Positions 33,576 through 42,716 of a DNA stretch of 64,000 nucleotides are shown here, piece after piece (the stretch's first letter is position 1; each line of letters opens with the position of its first letter). The notes beneath the pieces were generated by a model, which ran no database searches, was not told the DNA's origin, and saw nothing but the letters and a program-made list of their open reading frames with translations. This DNA is from Haloplanus sp. XH21 (GTDB taxonomy: Archaea > Halobacteriota > Halobacteria > Halobacteriales > Haloferacaceae). Both the position numbers and the translations under genes were made by a program. The stretch is from the NCBI RefSeq assembly GCF_023276355.1, contig NZ_JALLPL010000001.1, positions 248,001 through 312,000 on the forward strand, read 5' to 3'.

Positions 33576-34940
33576 ATGGCTGTACTAGACGATCTCTCGG
33601 GCTTCGAGTTCGAAGACCTCATGGAGGACGTGTTCCGGAATCTCGGCTACGTGAACGTCCGCCAGGCCGAGCGCACGGCCGACGAGGGCCGGGACGTCCT
33701 CATGGAGGAGGTCGTCGACGGCACCCGGCGGTCGATCGTCGTCGAGTGCAAGCATACCGCGACCGCCGGCCGCCCGGTCGTCCAGAAACTGCACTCTGCG
33801 ATCGCCACATTCGACGCCGCCGGCCCGAAACGCGGCATGGTCGTCACGACAGGCCGCTTCACGAACCCCGCCCGGGAGTATGCCGACCGGCTCCAGCAGA
33901 ACGACGACCCCCACCCCATCGAACTCATCGACGGGCAGGACCTCCGGGAGATCGCCGACGAGATCGGGCTCGACCTCTACAACGGCCGTATCGAAATTCT
34001 CTGTGACGAAACGCTCCGTCCGCACGACCCGACGACGCCTCGTTAGAAGCCCGTCGACGACGCATTCAGCGACATCGAGAACATCGACGCCGTTGACCGC
34101 CCCGACCCACACGCGGAAGTGGCCTTCCGCCCAGTGGTCGCGATCACCGCCGACACGAACGCCGTCTTCGAGACCTCCGTCGGCGTCGTCCACCGGATTA
34201 ACGAGCGCACGGAGTTCGTCGCGCACGCCGACCGGGGACGTCCCGACGTCGCCGACACCGAGGTTGCGACGCTCGTCACTGACAACCTCCACGCGACGGT
34301 GGACCTCGACACCGAGCAGTTCCAGGACACGTTCGACACGGTCGAGGAGCGCCGGTTCGGGCAGACCCAAACGGAGTACAAAGAGTGGGCCGTCGAGCGG
34401 CTCCAGCAGCACCATACGACGACGGTGACCTACACCGGCGACAACAACGTCACGTACAACAAAACCTGTGACCCGAACCGCTCGGACATCTCCGTCCAAT
34501 CGATCGAACCAGTGTACCTCCCCGAGGTTCGACAGACGACCGAACTCCAGGAGTACACCTACCCTTACGAGTACTACGCGGCAGGACCGTCACGGGTGAC
34601 CGCCGAGGACGGCGTCCATCGCTGCGTCCACTGTGACACGAGCGGCGTCGACGAGACGTACACGTACTGTCCCAACTGTGGGGCGATCGCCAGCACCAGC
34701 CACACCAAAACGGTGCGTCTGGAGGGCGAGCCGGTCTGCACGGGCTGTGCAGTCACTGGGCGGTTCGCACTGAAGACGAAATACTTCTACGACGAGGAGA
34801 ACCTCGAGGCGTTCCGCGAGGAGTACGCCGAGATGCCGCTCCACGAGAAGGCGATGGAGAACAAGTGGCTGGCCGGCGGGAGCGTAGTCGCGACGCTGCT
34901 GCTCGTCGTTGGCCTGCTCGTCATCGGCGGCGTCATTTAG
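33576..34940 (+). pseudogene. Mrr-type restriction endonuclease gene interrupted by an in-frame TAG
   Basis: Residues 1-156 form an Mrr-like PD-(D/E)XK nuclease: FEFEDLMEDVFRNLGY, then DEGRDVL and the catalytic VVECKH. A TAG stop at 34044-34046 is followed, in the same frame and with normal composition, by about 298 more codons (KPVDDAFSDIENIDAVD...). These encode two zinc knuckles (CVHCD..., CPNCG, CTGCA) and a C-terminal membrane segment (SVVATLLLVVGLLVIGGVI). The intact protein would be about 454 residues. Either the gene is inactivated by a nonsense mutation, or the nuclease half is made alone while a second product restarts at the ATG at 34119. Amber read-through is not expected in haloarchaea. 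Confidence 0.75.
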
Positions 34941-34953
34941 ACCGGTCGCGCTC

Positions 34954-35529
34954 TCACGCCGGCTCAGCAACCAGCTCTTCGAGTGCGTCCTCCAGCGGAC
35001 CGTGGAACTGCCAGCTGGCCCGCTCGAAGGCTTCTTCGGTTGGACCGTCCCAGCGGGGAAACGCGGAGTGACCGCTCACCTTGACGGTCCACTCTGCGGG
35101 CTCGTCGAACGCGTTCTCCGTCGGGAGTTCGACCACGTAGAGGTACTCCTCGTCACCGTGAATGCCGTCGGCCGGATCCTCAACGCCGTGGCCCAGCAGG
35201 TACAGTGGCTGGTCGAGGTGTTCCATGTTGGCCGGATCGAGGAGGTCCGCTGGCTGGACCGCGTCGATCGTTCGTTCCGAGTCACCATCCAGATAGAGGC
35301 CGACCGTCGAGAGCTTGTCGAGGAACACGAACGTCGCCGCCGTGTAGCCCGGTCCGCGTTCGGTACGAGTCGCATCGAGAAGCTCCTTCAGCTGAGTGAG
35401 ATCCCTGAGGACGCTCGCCGGGTAGCCGTCCGAATGCCGGTACACCTGCGCGACGCGGGCGGCGCTGCCAGCTGTTTCATCAGGCTGTTCGACTCGTTGG
35501 ACGAATCGGAGTTGGCTCCGTGTCGACAT
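34954..35529 (-). CDS. Hypothetical haloarchaeal element protein
   Basis: 191 aa from the ATG at 35529 (MSTRSQLRF); the frame continues upstream into the leader hairpin, which should not be coding. Acidic, mixed alpha/beta, no recognised motif. It ends 14 nt from the convergent nuclease remnant. Its leader holds a GC-rich hairpin identical over 26 bp to that at 37002-37027, before another element gene. Confidence 0.6.
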   Translation of the reverse strand: MSTRSQLRFVQRVEQPDETAGSAARVAQVYRHSDGYPASVLRDLTQLKELLDATRTERGPGYTAATFVFLDKLSTVGLYLDGDSERTIDAVQPADLLDPANMEHLDQPLYLLGHGVEDPADGIHGDEEYLYVVELPTENAFDEPAEWTVKVSGHSAFPRWDGPTEEAFERASWQFHGPLEDALEELVAEPA

Positions 35530-35548
35530 CGATACTCCCCGGCGCGTG

Positions 35549-35574
35549 TGCGCCGGCACCCATCGCCGGCGCAG
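35549..35574 (-). repeat. Leader hairpin, copy 1 of an identical pair
   Basis: A 26-bp GC-rich sequence with arms TGCGCCGGC and GCCGGCGCA forms a hairpin about 20 nt before the ATG of the 191-aa gene. An identical copy lies at 37002-37027. Confidence 0.65.
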
Positions 35575-35611
35575 GAACAACACCACACAGTCGTTGCGAG
35601 ATTAAAATCCG

Positions 35612-36007
35612 CTACGCTAGATGTGACACCTCGTCTGGTTCCTCCACATCGTCGAACTCACCACGCTCGACCGGCTCCCAGTCGTCGTCAGGTTTTGGAC
35701 TCCACCAGTCGACCTCGTTTGTGCCCGGTGCGCCGAGAACCTTCACCCGTGCCGAGCCGTCAGGCAGGTCGCAACGCAGTTTCTCGTCGACGTGGAGGTT
35801 CCACGTCGAGTCGGTGTCGAAGCAGGCGAGCACAACCTCCTCGTAGCCGCGTGTTTCTCGGGATTCTTGGAGTACGACCTGCGTGTTGCAGTTCTTGCAG
35901 AACACTCCCTCGAAGGGAATGTGACTGAACACCTCGTGCCCGCAAACCGGACACCAGAGGAACTCGAACAGTGCTTCGCTGTGGCGATCGATGACTTCCA
36001 GACTCAT
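35612..36007 (-). CDS. Zinc-ribbon protein, hypothetical
   Basis: 131 aa. A four-cysteine ribbon is complete near the N-terminus (CPVCGHE...CKNCNT), followed by a strand-rich domain (VVLACFDTDSTWNLHV) and an acidic tail. It belongs to the cluster of small zinc proteins in the same orientation at 34.9-37.0 kb, whose typical location is haloarchaeal plasmids and integrated elements. Function unknown. The 5' leader has a GCCCG/CGGGC stem. Confidence 0.65.
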   Translation of the reverse strand: MSLEVIDRHSEALFEFLWCPVCGHEVFSHIPFEGVFCKNCNTQVVLQESRETRGYEEVVLACFDTDSTWNLHVDEKLRCDLPDGSARVKVLGAPGTNEVDWWSPKPDDDWEPVERGEFDDVEEPDEVSHLA

Positions 36008-36083
36008 CGGTGAACCTAGCCCGCTCAGGACGGGCCACCCATCTCAGCCCAGAAATAGACCTACAGTAGTTGCGCACACATCT

Positions 36084-36449
36084 TCAGCGCTCAGCGCCGT
36101 ATACGATTTTCGATGGTGCTTCGTAACCGCATTCGGGGCAGTCGAACCAGCGCTGTACCTTTGATCCATCTGCCGATTTCTCGCCGACGAAGACGGTTTC
36201 GCTCTGACACTCGGGACAGCACAGTTCGGGAGTCGGCCGGTCCCGGAGTGCATCCCGAAACGTGATCGTCTCCTTCGTGTCGAATCCACGCGACCAAATC
36301 GGGTAGCCGTCGACGAGAATGGCCGCGCGCCACTTGGAGGCGTACGAGTCTGGCGCTCGATGCAAGACGGCTCGCGCACCGGTCTCGGTGTTCCGGTACG
36401 CGAGTGTGGGCGTTCGACTCTCCAGGCTCCAGTTGGTGATTCGGGGCAT
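36084..36449 (-). CDS. Zinc-ribbon protein of the DUF7568 type, hypothetical
   Basis: 121 aa. The N-terminus has a strand-rich region (ITNWSLESRTPTLAYRNTETG) and the C-terminus a ribbon with CCPECQSE and FDCPECGYE, giving two CxxC pairs. Such proteins occur in haloarchaeal accessory regions without a known activity. It is 6 nt from the gene upstream, so it is probably co-transcribed with it. The DUF7568 assignment is from memory of its pattern and is tentative. Confidence 0.65.
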   Translation of the reverse strand: MPRITNWSLESRTPTLAYRNTETGARAVLHRAPDSYASKWRAAILVDGYPIWSRGFDTKETITFRDALRDRPTPELCCPECQSETVFVGEKSADGSKVQRWFDCPECGYEAPSKIVYGAER

Positions 36450-36455
36450 GTCTGC

Positions 36456-36947
36456 TCAAAAGTGGACGTCCGCGGGCACGATCCAGAGCTCTTCACTCTC
36501 CTCGAGGAGTCGATCCAGCTGTCCACGGTGGCGAATGCCGGTTGCGTGCTCGGTGTACAGGAACACCGTCGGTCCGTCGTACGCCCCCACTTGGTGGAAC
36601 GCGTGCCGGGCGAGATCCTCGTCACGCATGATCTCCTCATCGGAGAGCTCGTCGATGGCCTCCTTCACCCGGTCGAGATTGCGCTCGAACTCCTCCTTCG
36701 TCGCCTCCCACCCACGCTCGAGCAATGCCTGACCGTCATCGGAATCGACCGGGGCCGCAGTCGGAAGCTCACCCCATCGCGCCTTGCCCGCGACCGTCGT
36801 GTCCTCCTGTTCGAACGTGACAAAGTAATCGAAGACGGCGCAGGAGTGCGGGTCTGCGCCGACCAGCCGGTCGAACACCGTCTTTCCGGTGGCCAGCGCT
36901 TTGTCTTGCGTCGATGCCTCTACGATGGCGTAAATGACCATATGCAT
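36456..36947 (-). CDS. Hypothetical haloarchaeal element protein
   Basis: 163 aa. The ATG at 36947 is chosen because GAGGTGA, a good Shine-Dalgarno match, lies 5 nt before it; an ATG at 36941 is also possible. The protein has a ferredoxin-like start (MVIYAIVEASTQDKALATGK...) and a helical centre. No catalytic motif is visible. The leader contains the second copy of the 26-bp hairpin. It lies divergent from the AbiE-like operon. Confidence 0.62.
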   Translation of the reverse strand: MHMVIYAIVEASTQDKALATGKTVFDRLVGADPHSCAVFDYFVTFEQEDTTVAGKARWGELPTAAPVDSDDGQALLERGWEATKEEFERNLDRVKEAIDELSDEEIMRDEDLARHAFHQVGAYDGPTVFLYTEHATGIRHRGQLDRLLEESEELWIVPADVHF

Positions 36948-37001
36948 CGTACTCACCTCAACACGCCGACGCGGTGGAACGGATCCGATCGGTACCCCTG
37001 C

Positions 37002-37027
37002 TGCGCCGGCACCCATCGCCGGCGCAG
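37002..37027 (-). repeat. Leader hairpin, copy 2 of an identical pair
   Basis: Identical over 26 bp to 35549-35574. Here it lies about 55 nt upstream of the ATG at 36947, with a GAGGTGA ribosome-binding sequence between. Confidence 0.65.
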
Positions 37028-37074
37028 AACAAATGAGCTGAACTGAGAAGACAGGCTTGAAACGTTCCGGTTCA

Positions 37075-37118
37075 GTATTTAAGTTCCTCGTAGTACCGGA
37101 ATTCCGGTTACATATATA
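37075..37118 (+). promoter_or_regulatory. AbiE-like operon promoter with palindromic operator
   Basis: TATTTAAG at about 37076-37083 is a good TATA element. A 14-bp perfect palindrome ACCGGAATTCCGGT (37095-37108) follows where transcription should start. A second TATA-like ATATATAAG lies against the ATG at 37122. The palindrome is a natural site for autorepression by the AbiEi-like protein. Confidence 0.5.
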
Positions 37119-37121
37119 AGT

Positions 37122-37754
37122 ATGGCCGATAACCTAGACACAATGCTACTCGAGAAACCAGCGCGTGAGCGCGGGTTCAAGAAGGAACGCCTCCACCGAG
37201 TGCTGCTGAATCACGATGCTGGTGAGCTGAGCCGCTATGCAGTCGCCAACGAGGCGGACGTCTCCACGTCGTGGGCGTACGACTACCTCGACCAGCTCGA
37301 AGATGACGGACTCGTCGAGGACACCACCGTCCTCGACCCAGCAGCCCTCTATGACCGCTGGGTGGAGACGCGGATCGAGCCGAACGCGGTGCGCGTCTCG
37401 CTCCAACAGCCGCTGGAGACCATTCGCGAGGCGGGACTCGACTATGCGCTGACGACCGACGAAGCCGAACAGGTACACCAGGGATTTCTGTTCGCGTCGA
37501 CGACGGCACTCTACGTGCGAGAGGAGGACATCGACGACTGGCTGAACGTAATCGAACAGAAGGGGTTCGTCGGCGGCGGAAACACCGAACTCCGCGCAAC
37601 CGACGAGCACGTCTTCTACAATACGCAGACGGTCGACGAGGTCACGACTGTCTCGGTCCCACAGTTGATCGTCGATCTTCTCGACGAGGACGGTCCGGCA
37701 GTCGAAGCCGCGAATCGCCTCCTGAAGCAATACCACGGGCTGACCGATGAGTAA
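37122..37754 (+). CDS. abiEi: AbiEi-like antitoxin / winged-helix regulator
   Basis: 210 aa. Residues about 20-65 form a winged helix ([42 protein letters not shown]). The middle region resembles the AbiEi C-terminal domain ([14 protein letters not shown]..., [31 protein letters not shown]). In AbiE systems the antitoxin represses its own promoter and counteracts the nucleotidyltransferase toxin. The next gene overlaps its end by 8 nt and encodes that nucleotidyltransferase. A palindromic site in the promoter fits autoregulation. Confidence 0.75.
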   Translation: MADNLDTMLLEKPARERGFKKERLHRVLLNHDAGELSRYAVANEADVSTSWAYDYLDQLEDDGLVEDTTVLDPAALYDRWVETRIEPNAVRVSLQQPLETIREAGLDYALTTDEAEQVHQGFLFASTTALYVREEDIDDWLNVIEQKGFVGGGNTELRATDEHVFYNTQTVDEVTTVSVPQLIVDLLDEDGPAVEAANRLLKQYHGLTDE

Positions 37755-38574
37755 CGCGGATCGCAGCCAGTACGCCGAGCCGGTGACATCCCTCTCGGAA
37801 GGCGAACTGCAGGACGTCCTCTCGGCTGCCGAACCCCCCGTCTGTCTGCTCGGCGGGTGGGCGGTCCACCTCCAGGTCACGGACGGCTTTCAAGCCGCCC
37901 ACGACCGCGCGTACATTGGCTCCCGGGACATTGACCTCGGGATCCACGTCGACCCAGCGTGGTCGACTGACGAACTGCAGACAGCGCCGGTTGCAACCAC
38001 GCTCGAGCGTATCGAGAACGACCTCGGATACAGCCGCGGCCGGTTCGGCTTCTACCAGCAGTTCCACAGGGACACACACGAGCGCCTCGACGACGCAGCG
38101 GCGCGCGACCAGCCGGCACACAACGTCTTCCGGGTCGACATCGACATCATCCCGGATACGACAGCACTCGACGTCTTTCAGGACACCTTTGGATTTCGTC
38201 CACCGGCTGAACCCCTGCTCGAACCAGTGTTCGAGGCAGACGCGGGAGAGCCGCTCGCCGACTACGTCGACTGGGAGCAGCCGCCTGACTCGTTCATCGC
38301 CCCAGCCGAACTCCTCGCAGCGATGAAGGTCCGGGCGTTTCCGGACCGCGACAAGAGCCACAAGCAACTGAAGGATCTCGCGGACCTGCACGCACTCCTC
38401 TGGTACGTGACCGACTATGCCGACATTCGGTCAGCGGTTCGAGCACGCCTGACCGACGAGGACATTACAGCGTTCGAGTCGATGACGAGCGACGATCTCT
38501 ACGACCGGACAGCCGGCCTCATCGAGGTCGATCCGACCATCGTCCGGCAGTCGATAGAGCGGCTGTTAGCTTGA
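37747..38574 (+). CDS. abiEii: AbiEii-like nucleotidyltransferase toxin
   Basis: 275 aa. The nucleotidyltransferase signature is intact: LLGGWAVHL (Gly36-Gly37-Trp38) followed by [10 protein letters not shown] with Asp61 and Asp63, and a later FRVDIDIIP that can supply the third carboxylate. A helical C-terminal part contains [18 protein letters not shown]. AbiEii-type enzymes arrest growth by nucleotidylating tRNA or related targets. The target here is unknown. The gene overlaps its antitoxin gene by 8 nt and ends 14 nt from the convergent TFB gene. Confidence 0.8.
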   Translation: MSNADRSQYAEPVTSLSEGELQDVLSAAEPPVCLLGGWAVHLQVTDGFQAAHDRAYIGSRDIDLGIHVDPAWSTDELQTAPVATTLERIENDLGYSRGRFGFYQQFHRDTHERLDDAAARDQPAHNVFRVDIDIIPDTTALDVFQDTFGFRPPAEPLLEPVFEADAGEPLADYVDWEQPPDSFIAPAELLAAMKVRAFPDRDKSHKQLKDLADLHALLWYVTDYADIRSAVRARLTDEDITAFESMTSDDLYDRTAGLIEVDPTIVRQSIERLLA

Positions 38575-38587
38575 CGGAATCCGTTGT

Positions 38588-39532
38588 TCAGTCGCCGTCA
38601 TCGTCGACGAGCGTACGGAGTTCGTCCCATCGTGCGCGAATCGTGACAGGGGTCACGTCCGCAACCTCGGCGAGGTCGGCCTGGGTGACCCGCTCGCACC
38701 GCTCTTGAGCTGCCATATACAGACAGGCCGCCGCGAGTCCACTCGGAGTACACCCTTGCGCGAGTTGCTCGTCGCTCGCTTTTGCTGCGAGTGCCTCCGC
38801 CCGGTGCCGTGTCCCAGCCGAGAGCCCAAGTGCAGACGCGAATCGGGGAACGTAGGCTCCGGGCGGCGTCGGCATGGCCGGGAGTCCGAGTTCGCGATTG
38901 AGGACGCCGTAGGCGTGCTCGACGCGCTCGGCGGCGACCTTCGCGACGCCACCAACCTCCGGAAGTGTGCGTGGAAGGACGTTACAGCGACACGCCGCGT
39001 AGACGCTCGCGGCGGCGATCGCTTCGATGGAACGACCAGGAAGGAGGTCCTCGCTGGATGCACTGCGGTAGAGCGCACAGGCCTGATCACGAATGCTCTC
39101 CGGGATGTCAAGCGCGCTCGCGACACGGCGCGTCTCGGCCAGGCCGTGTGCGAGATTCCGTTCGGCTTTCGAGCGCCAGCGACCGCGGTTGTGTTCCCGT
39201 CTGAGTCTGCCCAACTGGCAGCGTTTCTGCCCTGAGAGCGTGTTCCCGTTGCCGTCGGTCCTGCGACCGATTTCGGTCGACAGGCCGCGATCGTGGCGGG
39301 TCGGCGTCAGCGGCGCGCCGGTTCGCTCGGGATCTGTCTCGTCATCTTCGAAGGTTCGCCATTCCGGGCCGTGGTCGATCGGCTGTGCGTCGAGTACCAG
39401 CCCACAGGCCTCACAGAACGTTTCCACGGCGTTCGTTGTGACGTGACCGCCGCACTCGGGGCACTGGTTCGCGCTTGCGTCAGCCTGTCCGTCCTCGTCG
39501 AACGTTCTCTCGTAGATGTCTCTACTTGCCAT
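38588..39532 (-). CDS. tfb: Transcription initiation factor IIB (TFB)
   Basis: 314 aa from the ATG at 39532 (MASRDIYERTF). The zinc ribbon has Cys24/Cys27 and Cys40/Cys43. The B-reader is typical (IDHGPEWRTF, then RHDRGLSTEIG), and two cyclin repeats and a C-terminal TRARWDEL-type helix follow. This is a conventional TFB, in contrast to the divergent copy at 15.6-16.7 kb. Finding it inside plasmid-like DNA fits the haloarchaeal habit of carrying extra TFBs on mobile elements. The leader has a GGTGA motif 6 nt before the ATG and the GAACGAGGACC block. Confidence 0.93.
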   Translation of the reverse strand: MASRDIYERTFDEDGQADASANQCPECGGHVTTNAVETFCEACGLVLDAQPIDHGPEWRTFEDDETDPERTGAPLTPTRHDRGLSTEIGRRTDGNGNTLSGQKRCQLGRLRREHNRGRWRSKAERNLAHGLAETRRVASALDIPESIRDQACALYRSASSEDLLPGRSIEAIAAASVYAACRCNVLPRTLPEVGGVAKVAAERVEHAYGVLNRELGLPAMPTPPGAYVPRFASALGLSAGTRHRAEALAAKASDEQLAQGCTPSGLAAACLYMAAQERCERVTQADLAEVADVTPVTIRARWDELRTLVDDDGD

Positions 39533-39845
39533 GGTTTTCACCGGAGAACGAGGACCGCGTCGTGGCAGGGCCCTCACCAATCAGGGGCCGACAAAATTAA
39601 TCTCGATGCGTTGCTGAGAGTGGCTTCAAACCGCAGGTTATGAATTTACAGCTCCGTTGAAATCATCGAAATCTGATAATACCAGCCTGCTTCATACAGT
39701 GCGCATAGTCAGTACGGCACCGGCCTGAATGGGAGCGAGGGTTATCTGTAACGACAAGCGAAGCAGGGAACAAAGGCCTTGTAGTTAGCCACATACAATT
39801 GACGTAGCCCACTCTTTTATCCTCTCCAGCTAGGTAGACCGTTTC

Positions 39846-40325
39846 ATGCAGCGAACATCCACGGACCATGTGGCGAACCAACGGCTGGTTGAACGCGAGG
39901 CGGAACCCGGCCCACCAGCAACGGAGTACGATTCAAAGATGGTGATGCTCCGAGCGGAACGTGGTGATAACATCCAGATTGTTGACGTGGTATCCCGCCT
40001 CGGACAGCATGGCGACATTCCGTCGGAGACCACGGTTGTCAAACGTACAACGCCGTATTTTGGTCCCAAACTGGTTCTGACCACCGGCGACGAGAGCTAT
40101 CTATTGACTGCACCGGGACCAGACACACAGCTTCTCCTCTGGAGTGGCAATTATCTCGACGACGGCGAACGATACGGATGGGAGAAACTCGCCGAAGTCA
40201 CCGCACAGTTCGCTGATGACCAACCACAGTACGACCTCTGTCCAGAGTGCGGTCAACCGATGCAAACGATAGAACACGAACGAAAAGCGGCTGTCGGTCG
40301 GTGTCCAGGTCCGGACACCCAGTAG
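39846..40325 (+). CDS. Hypothetical protein with C-terminal zinc knuckle
   Basis: 159 aa. Strand-rich centre (NIQIVDVVSRLGQHGDIPSE, KLVLTTGDESYLLTAPG) and a C-terminal CPECGQP...GRCPG that could bind zinc. No family recognised. CTTTTATCC at 39814-39822 lies about 28 nt before the ATG, so a leaderless transcript is expected. It converges on the next gene. The 265 nt upstream (39,581-39,845) hold no other visible gene. Confidence 0.62.
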   Translation: MQRTSTDHVANQRLVEREAEPGPPATEYDSKMVMLRAERGDNIQIVDVVSRLGQHGDIPSETTVVKRTTPYFGPKLVLTTGDESYLLTAPGPDTQLLLWSGNYLDDGERYGWEKLAEVTAQFADDQPQYDLCPECGQPMQTIEHERKAAVGRCPGPDTQ

Positions 40326-40330
40326 TTACC

Positions 40331-41551
40331 TCAGAACTCGCCAACGCCCGATTGCCGGAATCGCTCTTCGTCAAACCCAGCTCGTGCCTTTTTGTAAGCC
40401 GACTGTGTCTGGTCGGTTACTCCGATCTTCGTAATGACTTTCGAATAGGCCTTCTCGGACGCCAGCGCGTCTCGGAGGTCGTTGGCCGCTAACGCCTTTT
40501 GCTCGCCATTGACCAGCTTCTGCAAGCGGTACTTAGCGTTCGTGGGTGAGCGACGAACGCGAGCAGCGACACCCTCCGCGTCGAAGGCGGTTTCGTCGGG
40601 GAACACATCCGGTAGATCGCTCACCGGAATGTCACGGTAGACCCAGTCCGCCCTGTCGAACAGGCGGAACTCGGGTTCGCCATCCTCGCCCTGTTCCGAT
40701 TCCATCTCCTCGAACGCTTCCTCGGGCATCCGGGGCGACACATGGCATCCGCCGATGATGTCGAAGCCGAGACCGACTGAAGCGATGTCGGAAGCAGGCC
40801 GGGCACCGATTGCCTGCTGTCTCGTACCCGGTGAGGGATTGATGGCGTAGAACAGGGTATGTTCCTCGATACCTCGGTTCGCTATGCTCTGCATCAGCGG
40901 CGCGACCATTGACAACTGCGTGCCGGTGGTCACCTTACACCGGTCGAAGTCGAAGGCGTAGGTCGTCACGTCGTGGGCCTCGTATACCTCCAGCAGATCG
41001 TCGATGAACTCCCACCCCAAGCGCGGGATGAGGCCCATGACAGGGGCGTCAGGATGTCGCTCTTCGACCTGGTTCAGGAAGGCGACGGCGCTCTTCTTGA
41101 ACGAACGATAGGACGGGTCGTTGAGTCCGTCCTCGACGTTTCTCACCAGCTTCGGCATCAGGGGGATAGTGAGTATGTCGGAGTAGGCGGCGTGGATGTC
41201 CGACAGGTACTGGGCGTGGGCTACACCGAGCGTACTTGCTTCGGTGTACTTTGTGAAAGTGACCTTCAACGAGTCGTCGGGTGCGCTGGAATACTGACTT
41301 TCGAGGTCAGAGTTGATTGTACTTCCCTCGGGATCGCGCATCGCCTCATCGAGGTCGTCGCCCCCCACGGTCCGGTATAGCTCACTTACACCGCCGCTGT
41401 CTGGATGGAACTCCTCGTGCTGACGGAGTTTCCCAGGTAGCGTAGCTGCGGTCGGTGTCTGTATCTTCTTTCCCTCCACGCGGATGTTCCGTAGCGGGAA
41501 AATGCCGTTCCGGTCGAAGTCGTTGACGGTGGTGATTTTCAAATCCGTCAC
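40331..41551 (-). CDS. Hypothetical 406-aa protein, possibly TIM-barrel-like
   Basis: The start is taken as GTG at 41551 (VTDLKITTV) because a TATA-like TTTTAAT lies about 28 nt before it, as for a leaderless gene; the open frame continues upstream into sequence with poor composition. The middle reads as alternating strands and helices (VMGLIPRLGWEFIDDLLEVY, VTTYAFDFDRCKVTTG, IASVGLGFDIIGGCHVS), which recalls a barrel fold. The C-terminus is helical and may be DNA-binding (VAARVRRSPTNAKYRLQKL). I do not recognise the family and give no function. Confidence 0.62.
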   Translation of the reverse strand: MTDLKITTVNDFDRNGIFPLRNIRVEGKKIQTPTAATLPGKLRQHEEFHPDSGGVSELYRTVGGDDLDEAMRDPEGSTINSDLESQYSSAPDDSLKVTFTKYTEASTLGVAHAQYLSDIHAAYSDILTIPLMPKLVRNVEDGLNDPSYRSFKKSAVAFLNQVEERHPDAPVMGLIPRLGWEFIDDLLEVYEAHDVTTYAFDFDRCKVTTGTQLSMVAPLMQSIANRGIEEHTLFYAINPSPGTRQQAIGARPASDIASVGLGFDIIGGCHVSPRMPEEAFEEMESEQGEDGEPEFRLFDRADWVYRDIPVSDLPDVFPDETAFDAEGVAARVRRSPTNAKYRLQKLVNGEQKALAANDLRDALASEKAYSKVITKIGVTDQTQSAYKKARAGFDEERFRQSGVGEF

Positions 41552-41825
41552 TGTGCTTCGATTGAAGGTACCGCAAGCATTAAAACTGAGGTCACCGAGG
41601 TGAAAGTGAAATTTTGACGTAAAAATCGTATGACTGCGTGCGGAATTGAAGCCGAAACAAAGGGGTTTTCCGGTGGAAATATGCGTCCGACTGCCCTCAG
41701 CAACGCAGTTCAAGCGACACCGGGGTCGTGGCTGCCGGCCGACCGCAGGGAGGCCGGGAGCGGAGGGTGGGGTGGCGGGGCTCGGGCCGGTTCGGCACAC
41801 ATCAAAAAGAGGGGCGCTTAGTCCA

Positions 41826-42701
41826 CTACCCCTTCCACCACTGCCGGTCGCGCTCCGGGAACACGATCCGGCTGTCGTAGGTCAGTGCGATGCTGCACCG
41901 GCCCCGGTACCAGTTCTTCTTCGCGTATTTGATCTGGACGCGATCGCCCTCTCTGACCCCTTTCTGGTCGCTCTTCGACCAGCTGGTGAACTTGATTTTG
42001 CCGCTCTCGTCCGCGATCAGCCCGACCTGACTGATGGCCGAACTACTCGGTCGCCACAGCTCGATGATCTGACCGCTGACGCTCACCTCGCTGACCGGCA
42101 CGTCCGGCACCTCGTCGATCGGGATGATGACACCGGGCATCTGCTTCACGGCGTCGAGCGTGTCGAACACCGCATCGGTGATTCCCTGCCCGTCCACGAC
42201 CTTGTCGGCGAGGAGTCGGGCGATCGCCGCCCGACTGGGACCGTGCTCGATCTTTTCGGCAATCCGGTGTGCCTCCTGGTTGACCGTTGCGAGATGCTCT
42301 TGCGAAAGGGCTTCCCGTGGATCAGCGGTATCTCCGTGCTGTCCCCGGTCCGAGTTCGCTCTCGTCCGTCGGCGGACCTGCTCGGTGACGACCGCACGCG
42401 TGCGCTCCGCCCGTCCGTGTTGCGTTCCGAGTTCGGCCTGCGCACTGATGCGCTCCAGTTCTGCTTCCCTGGCACGAATGCGCTCTTCCTGGGCCAGCGG
42501 CAGGTGTGAGAAGTCCTGGACGATCCCGTCCGGATGGTTCGAATCCACCTTCGCCTGCGTCTCCTGCTCGACCGTCGCTCTGAGCTCCGGTGTCCCATCG
42601 ACCACCTCGAAGCCGTCCTCGTCGACGCCGGCGTCTTCAGTTCGTTCGAATGCCTGTTCATCCACCGTAACGACCTTGCTACTAGAGCTGTTACTTGACA
42701 T
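41826..42701 (-). CDS. RPA/OB-fold single-strand DNA-binding-like protein
   Basis: 291 aa from the ATG at 42701 (MSSNSSSSKVVTVD). The C-terminal 110 residues resemble an RPA-type OB fold: SVSGQIIELWRPSSSAISQV, then GKIKFTSWSKSD, GDRVQIKYAKKNWYRGRCSIAL. The N-terminal half is acidic and helical. Haloarchaeal plasmids often carry such proteins, and it lies close to a primase-like gene, so a role in element replication is likely. Its leader is the closest match to the TFB leader at 16.7 kb. Confidence 0.78.
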   Translation of the reverse strand: MSSNSSSSKVVTVDEQAFERTEDAGVDEDGFEVVDGTPELRATVEQETQAKVDSNHPDGIVQDFSHLPLAQEERIRAREAELERISAQAELGTQHGRAERTRAVVTEQVRRRTRANSDRGQHGDTADPREALSQEHLATVNQEAHRIAEKIEHGPSRAAIARLLADKVVDGQGITDAVFDTLDAVKQMPGVIIPIDEVPDVPVSEVSVSGQIIELWRPSSSAISQVGLIADESGKIKFTSWSKSDQKGVREGDRVQIKYAKKNWYRGRCSIALTYDSRIVFPERDRQWWKG

Positions 42702-42716
42702 TGGTCTCACCAAAGA

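Noticed and set aside
34044-34046. TAG as a pyrrolysine codon
   Set aside because: Haloarchaea are not known to use pyrrolysine, and no supporting genes are in the window; a nonsense mutation is simpler.
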